Under the pieces are notes generated by a model. It was not told the origin of the DNA. It searched no databases and was given only the letters and a program-made list of their open reading frames with translations. A DNA stretch of 35,550 bases from Saprospiraceae bacterium. Lineage in GTDB: Bacteria; Bacteroidota; Bacteroidia; Chitinophagales; Saprospiraceae. The DNA lies in contig BQJU01000076.1 of assembly GCA_021604865.1 (NCBI GenBank), positions 1 to 35,550 on the forward strand. The letters run 5' to 3'. Both the position numbers and the translations under genes were made by a program. Position 1 is the stretch's first letter. Each line of letters opens with the position of its first letter. Shown here in pieces: positions 24,801-32,288 of the stretch.

Positions 24801-25287
24801 CGGTTGTTATACCATGCATTTTACAGACACTGGTGGCGATGGGTTGTACTACTGGTACTGGGAAGCAATTGGCCAAAACCTCGGCACCGGTTATGTCCGG
24901 TTTCAAAGACGGGTAACCGATATTATTACCTTACCCATTAAAAATTTCGAATCGGAATTTGGCAGCTTTATACAATTCGATTTTTTCCTGCCCGAGCCCG
25001 TTGCGGTTGATGATCTGGTAGAAGACGCTTCCTTGATTAGTCTTTTTCCCAATCCAACTACCGGCGAGTTCACGCTGGAGCTGATGGGTTATGAAAATAA
25101 AGACATCACTATTGAATTGTTTGATGCCGCTGGCAGAAAGATCGAGACTAAATTCTTAGAGGACAATGCCTTAACACAGCTGCAAACAAATTTTGATTTA
25201 GAGGCTTACGCCAATGGCCTATACCTGATCCGTATATTTGATGGAAATAGGGTGAATTATAGAAAGTTGGTGAAGTCTAATGACTAA
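21838..25287 (+). CDS. T9SS-exported PNGase F-like glycosidase with LamG insert
   Basis: 1149 residues. After a signal peptide (ends at HIHAQ) comes a segment like the N-terminal half of PNGase F, with CREWDYSC giving the catalytic-type Asp79. A LamG/concanavalin-A-like domain (about 285-495, WNHWAFTKN, GKIDELQIWD) interrupts it. The PNGase F pattern then resumes: DVTDYAPIL, a GHGQNGEFVQRTH segment with Glu722 in the active-site position, and WLFDRAGWCPGD (762-769). A CARDB-like beta domain and a T9SS type A sorting domain (FPNPTTGEF) close the protein. PNGase F removes N-linked glycans from asparagine; LamG could bind the sugar. Activity is inferred from the Asp, Glu and DRAGWCPG match. Confidence 0.75.
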   Translation: MIKKICFLLFISSLFLCYHIHAQDTIVVQTLTLNSTERAGDYDFPDDPDQSYEKILMTYKMRCHGGQVGSGNVGCREWDYSCNTFITDSSRVDSNQAVHASHLISNFNDEVFEYTFEPTYTYYQYQQRQITFTDTISENIASIGNGTDNISLAGNQPTTKAQFLYTVDELTTAGLTAGSITSMNLQLAQAGDVLSFLRINMKATSKTVLDETDPDLDGFTEVYFLNTDFTGAGDHAFNFYNAFDWDGSSNIIVELSFTNSGMSTVSDLSSHDAGFDATLISGDTDYSLQFLGSGRIPLDASALSTVNDQITIALWVNGAADIMPVNSTIFEGTDASNQRQVNVHLPWGNGQVYWDCGNDGSNYDRINLAADPASWEGQWNHWAFTKNTNTGEMKIYLNGELFHSGSGLTRPIDINAFTFAGNIAGSNSYFGKIDELQIWDVELDQPTIQSWMRQSIDNSHPNYNNLRAYFALNEGSGNALTDASSSMVNTAVNGVPSWKQTRGKDLYKGFMTHTFRPNIDFVQGEYTVNETVVVVLDSVLNDVHQVLEYAVDGSDLIIVDTFFAYQAGMTYVYDESGVVVDTVFNASQNTINIGELSYYNKFPAKYEILSLVTPYGNGLDLGSGKTFTFDVTDYAPILKGSKHMSIELGGQNQEELDIQFLFITGTPPRTVKNIQNIWPFRRGNYGSIQTDEVFEPRVLQLDADGHYFKIRSSITGHGQNGEFVQRTHYLNLGGGANEFEFPVWKACGSIPIYPQGGTWLFDRAGWCPGDPTDVQYSDITSLVTPGESIEVDYGVIGAHLTEANYLVSQQLVTYGAANFGNDAAVIDVIRPSKKVEHERFNPACNRPAIVIQNTGSNTLTSLDISYKVQGGNALTYTWTGSLELMETAEVELPVGDISFWETMEAPGVFEVTISSPNGIADEYANNNVIRSAFNSFAIFEGSITLKYKTNSRPNENRMFITDHAGDVVLEKTDMEANTTYEDDISLPSGCYTMHFTDTGGDGLYYWYWEAIGQNLGTGYVRFQRRVTDIITLPIKNFESEFGSFIQFDFFLPEPVAVDDLVEDASLISLFPNPTTGEFTLELMGYENKDITIELFDAAGRKIETKFLEDNALTQLQTNFDLEAYANGLYLIRIFDGNRVNYRKLVKSND

Positions 25288-25419
25288 TATTCGATCATTG
25301 GAATAGCTTTTGATGGCTTAAAATTTTAATTGCCCTCTCTAAAACTAAACAACTTTAGTTTGGTTCGAATACCTAGACACAATTTGTTGGATAGAAATAG
25401 GAAAATCCTCCAAAATTAG
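25288..25419. other. Intergenic stretch before the PIN remnant
   Basis: No intact gene. A short frame reading EIGKSSKIS just before 25420 resembles the helix preceding the PIN core but is in another frame, consistent with a frameshifted decayed gene. Confidence 0.35.
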
Positions 25420-25608
25420 TTAGCTTGGGATGAAGTTCTCAATAATATTCCTTTAGTAAGGGATATCGATATGGATGATTTACCATTTGTAGCACTGACA
25501 GAGTATTTAGATGAATTATTATGGACAGGTGACAATCAGCTATATAATGGATTGAAGAAAAAAGGTTACAAGAAAGTTGTAAATTTTGAATTTATCAAAA
25601 CAAATTAG
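25420..25608 (+). pseudogene. Decayed PIN-domain (VapC-like) toxin, C-terminal half
   Basis: A 62-codon open stretch encodes a typical PIN C-terminal half: PLVRDIDMDDLPFVALTEYL, then LLWTGDNQLYNGLKKKGY. The acidic residues of DIDMDD and the WTGD motif are PIN metal-site landmarks. The N-terminal half with the first Asp is missing, a TAG precedes the frame, and no antitoxin gene is next to it. The first ATG is internal at about 25471. PIN toxins are RNases of toxin-antitoxin pairs; this copy should be inactive. Confidence 0.65.
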
Positions 25609-25620
25609 ATAGATAAAGAA

Positions 25621-26559
25621 TTAATAAGCTAATACCAACCGCACCTCCCGAATATCCTCCGGCCCGGTTCGGCAGCAGCCACCAATAATCCGTGCACCCG
25701 ACCGATACCAAAGTAATGCCTGACTATGCAAAGTTGCTGGCTTTTCGGCAGCTGTCCAGCAATGATGTTCAGCATCCCAGCCTTCTCCGCTATTGGGATA
25801 AACGATCAAGGGTTTTTGGGTAAGCAAATTGGCCGCTTTTAGCAATCCGTCTATATGTTCAGGCGGAGTACAATTAATACCGATCGCCAGGATCTCCGGA
25901 ATGGGGTCAGCCATTTTCACAACTTCACCAAATAATGTGCCGTCACTTATCTGAAAGTCATTCTTACAACTAAATGATAACCAAGATTTTATTCTATTGT
26001 TTTTTGAAATTATGTGAATAAATATTTCCGCTTCCAAAACCGATGGAATTGTTTCAAAAGCCAATAAATCTGCACCGCTATTGGCCAGGAATTCTACTTT
26101 TTCCCGATGAAAATCGTGCAATTCCGGGGCTGAAATGCCATAATGACCCCTATATTCCGATCCATCTGCCAGAAAAGCACCATAGGGACCGATGGACGCG
26201 GCTACCAGGGGTTTTAATCGGCCCTTACGGTTCTTTGGTTCCTTCCAAAAATCCTCCACCGCACTTCGAGCCAGGTTGACACTCAACTGCAACAGTTCAC
26301 AAGACTGCTGGTGACCAATACCCTTTTGGCGAAAGCCTGGAAAAGAGGCTTGATAACTGGCTGTAGTCAAAATATCCGCCCCTGCATATAGGTACTCCAG
26401 GTGAACCCGATAAATCAGCTCCGGGTTTTCCAACAAAATTTTAGCTGACCAGAGTGCATCGTTTAAATTGGCACCTCGTTTTTCCAGTTCGGTGGCCAAA
26501 GCACCATCCAGTACCAAAAAAGCTTGTTGATCTAAAAAAGGTTGTAGTGGGTTTTGCAT
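25621..26559 (-). CDS. mmuM: Homocysteine S-methyltransferase
   Basis: 312 residues, normal length for MmuM-type enzymes. The zinc ligands are visible: Cys230 in GINCTPPEH and the pair Cys295-Cys296 in GGCCRTGPEDI. The N-terminus (LVLDGALATELEKRG) is the family's TIM-barrel start. The enzyme methylates homocysteine with S-methylmethionine or a similar donor to give methionine in the cytosol. The stop is 12 nt from the PIN remnant. A promoter lies about 150 nt upstream, leaving a long leader that contains a Cys-rich short frame. Confidence 0.9.
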   Translation of the reverse strand: MQNPLQPFLDQQAFLVLDGALATELEKRGANLNDALWSAKILLENPELIYRVHLEYLYAGADILTTASYQASFPGFRQKGIGHQQSCELLQLSVNLARSAVEDFWKEPKNRKGRLKPLVAASIGPYGAFLADGSEYRGHYGISAPELHDFHREKVEFLANSGADLLAFETIPSVLEAEIFIHIISKNNRIKSWLSFSCKNDFQISDGTLFGEVVKMADPIPEILAIGINCTPPEHIDGLLKAANLLTQKPLIVYPNSGEGWDAEHHCWTAAEKPATLHSQALLWYRSGARIIGGCCRTGPEDIREVRLVLAY

Positions 26560-26591
26560 TAAAATAGGTTTTAGGCGGTAGGTTTTGGGGA

Positions 26592-26639
26592 TTAGGGGCA
26601 GTTTGGTTGGCTCAACCGATTAGATTGACATTCACACAT
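26592..26639 (-). promoter_or_regulatory. Possible Cys-rich leader peptide before mmuM
   Basis: Within the predicted 150-nt leader, a 15-codon frame reads MCECQSNRLSQPNCP, three Cys in 15 residues, and contains a GGTTG-AGC-CAACC hairpin. It could let translation sense cysteine supply, but could also be chance. Confidence 0.25.
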
Positions 26640-26714
26640 TCCCCTCATTTTAACAAATCCTACATACTTCAAACGGCACCAAAAGCGTTTCAAATATTCC
26701 TCAGTTCTACGGGC

Positions 26715-26747
26715 CAAAAATACACTTCTCTGCCCAAACTTCTCAAA
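26715..26747 (-). promoter_or_regulatory. Promoter of mmuM
   Basis: On the minus strand TTTG (26747-26744), 21 nt, then TATTTTTG (26722-26715), an exact TAnnTTTG match. Confidence 0.55.
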
Positions 26748-26807
26748 ACATACTACCCTACCCTGGTTACAAAGATTCGAAAATTGTAAACCAAAATAAT
26801 TGTAAAC

Positions 26808-27674
26808 ATGCACTTTAAAAATTTAAACTTGCTTGCCTTTGCTGCCATTTTTTTATTGGCTGGTTGTTCGAAAGAGGAAAAGGTTTCCGAAGAAGACCGG
26901 ATTGCTACAGAAAAAGCCAGTCAAGACTATGTATTGGCAGAAAACACATTTGATGAAGTATTTAAATTAGTGGACGCTGAAGCCAAAAAACAAGGAGACT
27001 TGAACGGCTTCCAAAGTCCAGATGAGGGTGTAGATGACCGAAATGATTGCCCTGATGTTAGCCTAACATTTGTCGACAATACCATTTTTCCGGCTACTTT
27101 AGCCCTTTCTTTTGACGATGGCTGCACGGCTCCTAGTGGTGCTACTGTTTCGGGAACGATTGTCGCCATTTTTGATGGCCTGTTATTTTCGCCGGGCACT
27201 ACCTTTAGCCTTCGTTTCATCGACTTCGTACACAATGGCAATACCGTCAATGGTGATTACATCTTATCCAACGATGGAGAAGACGCCAATGGGCAATGGA
27301 CTTTTACAGCTACTATCGATGGAGAGCTGAACACTGCAGATGGCCGTACGATCAACTATCAATCACAAAGAGTAAGCAAAATGATTGAAGGTAACGATAC
27401 CAATTTCTTTACCGATGGCCTCAATGGGATTTTTGATGATGTTTGGAGCACTACACAGGAATCTACCCTGACCAATAGTGATGGGTTGTTGCTGACCGTG
27501 TCGACCGCCGATGCCATTCGTAGCCCGTTGGTGTGCCGTTGGCCAGTGAGTGGTTTCCTCGAACTCAACCTAAATATACCGGCAACTACCGGTTCCCTTG
27601 ATTTTGGTGATGGCACCTGTGATAACAAAGCACTGTTGACTATTGGTGGCCAAACGATAGAATTGGAATTGTAA
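26808..27674 (+). CDS. Lipoprotein, unknown function
   Basis: 288 residues with a lipoprotein signal (LLAFAAIFLLAGCSKEE; lipidated Cys near 20). A charged helical stretch follows, then a long beta-rich region of paired strands: SLTFVDNTIFPATLALSFDDGCT, repeated GDYILSNDG/GQWTFTATIDG patterns, and a C-terminal LDFGDGTCDNKALLTIGG. Similar lipoproteins of this length are frequent in Bacteroidota and have no assigned role. It is probably attached to the outer membrane. Divergent from mmuM; the palindromic repeat follows it. Confidence 0.75.
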   Translation: MHFKNLNLLAFAAIFLLAGCSKEEKVSEEDRIATEKASQDYVLAENTFDEVFKLVDAEAKKQGDLNGFQSPDEGVDDRNDCPDVSLTFVDNTIFPATLALSFDDGCTAPSGATVSGTIVAIFDGLLFSPGTTFSLRFIDFVHNGNTVNGDYILSNDGEDANGQWTFTATIDGELNTADGRTINYQSQRVSKMIEGNDTNFFTDGLNGIFDDVWSTTQESTLTNSDGLLLTVSTADAIRSPLVCRWPVSGFLELNLNIPATTGSLDFGDGTCDNKALLTIGGQTIELEL

Positions 27675-27738
27675 TTAATAAGATGAGGAGTGGGCATAAT
27701 TATGCCAACTAGTGAGTACTTAGGAGTCAGAAAATAGC

Positions 27739-27900
27739 TCACCACAGAGGCGCAAAGGACGCGGAGATTTGCAGAGTAATGTATTGAAATCCAATTCTTT
27801 ATACGCTTTGCTGTACACTCCCGCTGAGACAACGCAGAGAAAAAATACTAGTATTTTTCCTCTGCGTTTACTCAGCGCTCAGTACCTCTGCGGTGAATAA
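27739..27900. repeat. Composite palindromic intergenic repeat
   Basis: The core (27822-27876) is a 55-nt palindrome with arms CGCTGAG/CTCAGCG and ACGCAGAG/CTCTGCGT around a perfect 18-bp centre AAAAATACTAGTATTTTT (27842-27859), spoiled only by a few mismatches. Outside it, CTCACCACAGAGG (27738-27750) mirrors CCTCTGCGGTGAA (27886-27898). CACAGAGGCGCAAAGGACGC-type sequence is a familiar dispersed intergenic repeat in diverse bacteria. It separates convergent genes and could terminate both. Confidence 0.75.
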
Positions 27901-27947
27901 AAATATGGGTCATGCTTAAACCTTTTCAATTAACGCCCATCCATAAA

Positions 27948-30900
27948 TTAGTTATGCTGCTCCTTCAATCCACCCAAAAAAGCCACCATATCTCTAATCT
28001 CTCTTTTGGTCAAAATTCCTCCCATAAGGGGCATGCTGGATGGAATGTTTTCCCTTTTTGCGATCTCCGACTTTTCAATCTCACGAATATCCTCTTTTCC
28101 TATTTTAAGTTTAATGCGTTCAGGCGTTTCCTCCAAAACAATGCCAGCTGTAGTGGTACTGTCTACCAGTTCCAACATGACGACCCCATAACCAGGAGCA
28201 AAGGTGGCACTCGGTTCCACCAATGATGCTAAAATCTGTTCTTTGGTCAGTCTGGTACCGACACCTGACAATCCGGGGCCGGCATTCCCTCCACGCTCAA
28301 AAATGGAATGACAACGCACACATTGAGCCGCTTCATGTTGATAAAAAAGATCTTCGCCCTTTTCACGATTTCCGCCGCTTAGGGTTTCCCGATACAAGGC
28401 CAGCGCATCCGTCTTGCTTTTTGCCTCCTGAAATCTTTCCAGTTTTTGTAATGATTCTGCATCATTTTGTTGCGCAACAGCTTCAATCACATCCAATTGA
28501 ATCTCAGCCGGTAAATGGCCAGCAAGCAAATCATCCAACGGCTTTTTCAATGCCTCTACTGCACCAGCGCTCTTTATGTTTCCCAATGAAGCCAGCGCCG
28601 CCTGTTTTTCTTCCAAAGACCCAATTTTTAGAATGGCGGCCAATAAGTCAACTGCTTTTTCCGTATCCAATCCCGATTCAGGGATAATTTCCAAGGCGAG
28701 CGAGCGCACTGTTTTGTCGGAATCAGTCCGGGCTATTTCCAGTGCATCTTGCAATAGGTCGGATTTCATATTAAACAAAGCGTCCAGAGCCGCCGCTCTA
28801 ACTTTTTCAGAGGGACTATTTTTTAATAAAGTAAATAAGGTAGGCGCATTTTCCGGTGTTCCCATTTTTGCAGCAGCTTCTGTCGCTGCAATCTGTACGG
28901 CGACATCCTTCTCTTCCAATAATTCCTGCAATACAGATTTCAAGGCGGCTTTCACCGGACCTTCATCACGAGTGATTTCGCCACGATACCTGCCATCCAC
29001 ACGGTCAAAAACGGATGGCTTTGCCCAGGTCCGTAAGGCGTCAATTGCCTCAGCTCTCAGTGCAGAAGGCGCCGAAGTTCGCGTAGCATAGTCTACCAAT
29101 AGGTCCAGATTTTCTGCTCCGCCTACCCGAAGATTGGCATTGATGGCCCTTCTGATCAAGGGCTCGCTGGTAAAACGAGGATCTTTCAGTGTTTGAGCCA
29201 ATGCGGGCAGTGCAGCCTCAATAGAAAAATCATCATTGATGGCCCGAGCTGCTTCAGCGACCAAATATTCATCTGCATCCTGCAAAAAATTGGCAACTCC
29301 TGGTGCTTTCATTCGCCGCAAGGCAACTATAGCAACAATTCTCAAGGCCCGAGAGGGGTTTGTACTAAGGGCTTCCAGTGGCGCCGCTTCTCCAATTCTC
29401 GACAAGGCAATAGCGCCACCATGCCGCAACCAGCTATCTTCATCATTATTGGTTTCCAGTAGCTCCAAGATCGGTTTTACGCCATGTTTATAAGCAATCC
29501 GCCCCAAAGCTTCCATAGCAAAAAAGCGAACTCTGGGAGATTCGTGTTTCAGTAGAGGCAACAAATCCGCGCCTGCTTCAGTATAGCGGATATCGCCGAT
29601 CATCTTGGCCGCCTGGGCACTGATTTCAGGATCGGTATCTTTTAAGAATGGTACAAATGCCTGAGCAAAGCTGGCATCTTCCCGAGCCAGCTGACCAATG
29701 CCCCACAAGCCATGAATACGCGCCAGTTGGTGGGCTTTTTGATTGGCAGCAGCCAATAACACTTTATATCCTTTTTTCTTATGTTTGGCCAATTCAAATT
29801 GTGCCTTCAGCCGAATCCGCATATCCTGATGTCCTAATAATTCACCCAATTCCTCACCGCTTTTTTTAGAGAAGTCCGCAGTAATCAGCGCTTTGGTTTC
29901 CAACCGAATAGGGGTATTGTTGGCACCAGGAACATCCAATTTCCAAATCCTACCCTCATTTTTGGTACCCCAGCCATCAATCCAATCGCCAAAATACAAG
30001 GCGCCATCAGGGCCAAAATCCAGGCCGGTGGGCAACAGACCACTCACCACCTCAAGGGTTGTATCCAATTCAAAGCTGGCACCTTTGGGTTTCAGCGTAA
30101 AAGCATGGATTGGAGAATTGGCCGGTGACCCCCGAAATTCGGAAATAAAAAAGTGGTTATACCATCGTTCATCCAGCGCCGTACCCGGATTGTAGACCAT
30201 ACCGGTAGGGCCATTTACATAATTCTGAATAGGCGGAAGGATATATGCTGCCTGGCCCTCCCAACGAGGTAGGTACATTTTTTCTTCCATCCAGACTTTG
30301 TATCGGTTATTATCCGGATCAGTATATTTTCCAAACTGCCAATTGGTACGCCAGCCACTATCTGAGCCATTGATCAGGTATACCAGTCGTTCCCGTTCAC
30401 CACGGTGATCACCATCGTTGTCTACGGTAATCAGATTGCCGTATTGGTCAAATACAAATTCATGGGTATTACGCAAACCGGCCGCAAAAACCTCAAACCC
30501 GCTGCCGTCCGGTTCGGATCTGACAATAACGCCCTGGTTGGGATATTTCCAATTTTTGCCATCCTGATCCACCACATTCATGCCAATATCACCAATGCCC
30601 CAGTAGATTCTGCCATCGGGGCCAAGGGTGACGCCCGACATCCCGTGCCCACTAAAACCTATGTGTACGGCATAACCATGGCTTATTGAGGTCTTTTGAT
30701 CAGCAATACCATCACCGTCACGATCTTTGGTGCGCCAAAGGTCCGGACCTACACCGATAAACACCTCGCCATTTGCAAATTCTACTCCGTTGGCCACATC
30801 AGTAATTTCTTCATTAAAATCTTCGATATACAATTGCGCCCGATCGGCAATGCCATCGCCGGATTGGTCTTCCAGAAACCAAACCTGCTCTTTGGTGACC

Positions 30901-31367
30901 GCCAAATCCTGCCAATCGCGGGTACCGTCACCATTCAGATCCTGCAGGAATCTCCGGGCTTCTTCATTCTCTGTGGCAAAAGTTTCGCGCAAAAATTTAC
31001 GCCGGTCCTCTACCGACTGAAAAGAAATAGATGCCGTCATCCAATTGCGGTGGCCGCGAATATCAAATTCGGAATTACTTTGACGAGAAGCACGGGTGTA
31101 ATAAATCCGACCATTGGGTGCTATACTGATGGCTATTGGGTCAGAGATAAGGGAATCTGGAGCCCATAACGCTAATTCTAATCCATCGGTAACATTCACG
31201 GCTACCTCCTGTCGGATTTTTTGAGCCAGATCCGCTGCAGTTTCCGGCGCTAATTCCAGAACTTTTGTTGGGTAAATTAATTTCGGTTCTTCTTGTTTAC
31301 AAGCGCTGAAAAAGTTCAGGCAAAACAAAAAGGTAAGCAGTTTGCAGGTTGGTTTAGTCCGTTGCAT
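27948..31367 (-). CDS. Lipoprotein with quinoprotein-like propeller, HEAT repeats and cytochrome c
   Basis: 1139 residues. A lipoprotein signal (LLTFLFCLNFFSAC) leads into a six-bladed propeller like soluble glucose/sorbosone dehydrogenases and the PVC-type membrane-bound dehydrogenase family (about 55-480, for example YWGIGDIGMNV, GLDFGPDGALYFGDW). About 15 HEAT-like helical repeats follow (about 500-990), and a C-terminal cytochrome c has haem motif CVRCH (Cys1016, Cys1019, His1020) and a probable Met ligand at 1112 or 1115. Such proteins are thought to oxidise sugars or alcohols and pass electrons to the haem; the substrate is unknown. It may carry several calcium-binding Asp loops (DGDGIAD). 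Periplasmic face or surface. Confidence 0.85.
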   Translation of the reverse strand: MQRTKPTCKLLTFLFCLNFFSACKQEEPKLIYPTKVLELAPETAADLAQKIRQEVAVNVTDGLELALWAPDSLISDPIAISIAPNGRIYYTRASRQSNSEFDIRGHRNWMTASISFQSVEDRRKFLRETFATENEEARRFLQDLNGDGTRDWQDLAVTKEQVWFLEDQSGDGIADRAQLYIEDFNEEITDVANGVEFANGEVFIGVGPDLWRTKDRDGDGIADQKTSISHGYAVHIGFSGHGMSGVTLGPDGRIYWGIGDIGMNVVDQDGKNWKYPNQGVIVRSEPDGSGFEVFAAGLRNTHEFVFDQYGNLITVDNDGDHRGERERLVYLINGSDSGWRTNWQFGKYTDPDNNRYKVWMEEKMYLPRWEGQAAYILPPIQNYVNGPTGMVYNPGTALDERWYNHFFISEFRGSPANSPIHAFTLKPKGASFELDTTLEVVSGLLPTGLDFGPDGALYFGDWIDGWGTKNEGRIWKLDVPGANNTPIRLETKALITADFSKKSGEELGELLGHQDMRIRLKAQFELAKHKKKGYKVLLAAANQKAHQLARIHGLWGIGQLAREDASFAQAFVPFLKDTDPEISAQAAKMIGDIRYTEAGADLLPLLKHESPRVRFFAMEALGRIAYKHGVKPILELLETNNDEDSWLRHGGAIALSRIGEAAPLEALSTNPSRALRIVAIVALRRMKAPGVANFLQDADEYLVAEAARAINDDFSIEAALPALAQTLKDPRFTSEPLIRRAINANLRVGGAENLDLLVDYATRTSAPSALRAEAIDALRTWAKPSVFDRVDGRYRGEITRDEGPVKAALKSVLQELLEEKDVAVQIAATEAAAKMGTPENAPTLFTLLKNSPSEKVRAAALDALFNMKSDLLQDALEIARTDSDKTVRSLALEIIPESGLDTEKAVDLLAAILKIGSLEEKQAALASLGNIKSAGAVEALKKPLDDLLAGHLPAEIQLDVIEAVAQQNDAESLQKLERFQEAKSKTDALALYRETLSGGNREKGEDLFYQHEAAQCVRCHSIFERGGNAGPGLSGVGTRLTKEQILASLVEPSATFAPGYGVVMLELVDSTTTAGIVLEETPERIKLKIGKEDIREIEKSEIAKRENIPSSMPLMGGILTKREIRDMVAFLGGLKEQHN

Positions 31368-31476
31368 GGTATGAAGTAGGATTTAATCAGGCAGCAATAT
31401 AGGTCTAAAATTTTATAGTTTTATGCTAGCCGAATCCCATGCAACCATTCCTGTTTTTCCTGTTAGATTTATAGAT

Positions 31477-32211
31477 TTATGGCTTATAGATGATCTGCTG
31501 AAAATTCAGGCGAAAAATTTCCTCTTTTATCGGAGCCACAAGAATAATGCGGGCCAGACCGTCATTACGAGGGAACATCACCCGGCCAGACACCTTTTCA
31601 TTAGGCCCAAGAGTCGTTTTGCGCAAAGCAAAATCCGACCAGAACCAGGAATTTTCCGGTCCTGGTGGTGGCAAAGGCCGTTGTGCTACGGCAGGAGCTA
31701 TCGTAGCCCCAACATAAAGACTGGTTACGGCCAACTCTTCATTATTATCATTATCTACCCCTTCATTATCGTCAGAATCACTGGCAATAGCCGCTACAGC
31801 ACCTACCACAGCCGCCGCACCAATGGCCACGGCCAGGTTTTTACGGCCGGCATCACGTCGGGATTCATCGATTTCCATGCTTAGTAATTTTCGTTCCGGG
31901 TCGATGGCTTTGTATTGCCGACCATCCGCCTCCAGAAATAGGTATTCTGGACTCACCAACACTTCTTCCTGGCTATAATTGATGACCTCAACGTCAAACA
32001 TCACAAAATTTTTGTCATAGGATGAAAAAGCGGCCTGTACCTCCAGTTCGCCCAGTTTCTGCCGGGCAAAAGCCTGTCCGTAATTCCAACGCACATTTTC
32101 TCCTTCCGGATTGATGCGTACCACAGATTTGGGCGTAAAACAAGAGGTAAACAATAGAGCGCAGAGCAGCAGTAGCCCCAAAGCGGGGGGCTGTGAGTAG
32201 CTTTTTTTCAT
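31477..32211 (-). CDS. Lipoprotein, unknown function
   Basis: 244 residues from the ATG at 32211, which gives a lipoprotein signal (LGLLLLCALLFTSC). A beta-rich region (FVMFDVEVINYSQEEVLVSPEYLFLEADG) resembles DUF4352-like immunoglobulin domains. It is interrupted by a Gly/Ala-rich hydrophobic segment (LAVAIGAAAVVGAVAAIA) and an acidic Asp/Asn stretch, then closes with FALRKTTLGPNEKVSGRVMFPR. No family assigned. It follows the GT4 gene by 77 nt on the same strand and may be read from the same transcript. Confidence 0.7.
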   Translation of the reverse strand: MKKSYSQPPALGLLLLCALLFTSCFTPKSVVRINPEGENVRWNYGQAFARQKLGELEVQAAFSSYDKNFVMFDVEVINYSQEEVLVSPEYLFLEADGRQYKAIDPERKLLSMEIDESRRDAGRKNLAVAIGAAAVVGAVAAIASDSDDNEGVDNDNNEELAVTSLYVGATIAPAVAQRPLPPPGPENSWFWSDFALRKTTLGPNEKVSGRVMFPRNDGLARIILVAPIKEEIFRLNFQQIIYKP

Positions 32212-32288
32212 GATATTGAGGTTTAATAGTAGCCAACAAATTAGCCGCAAAATTCCTTAATGGCAAGTCAAAGCCTGTTAAAAGCGAG

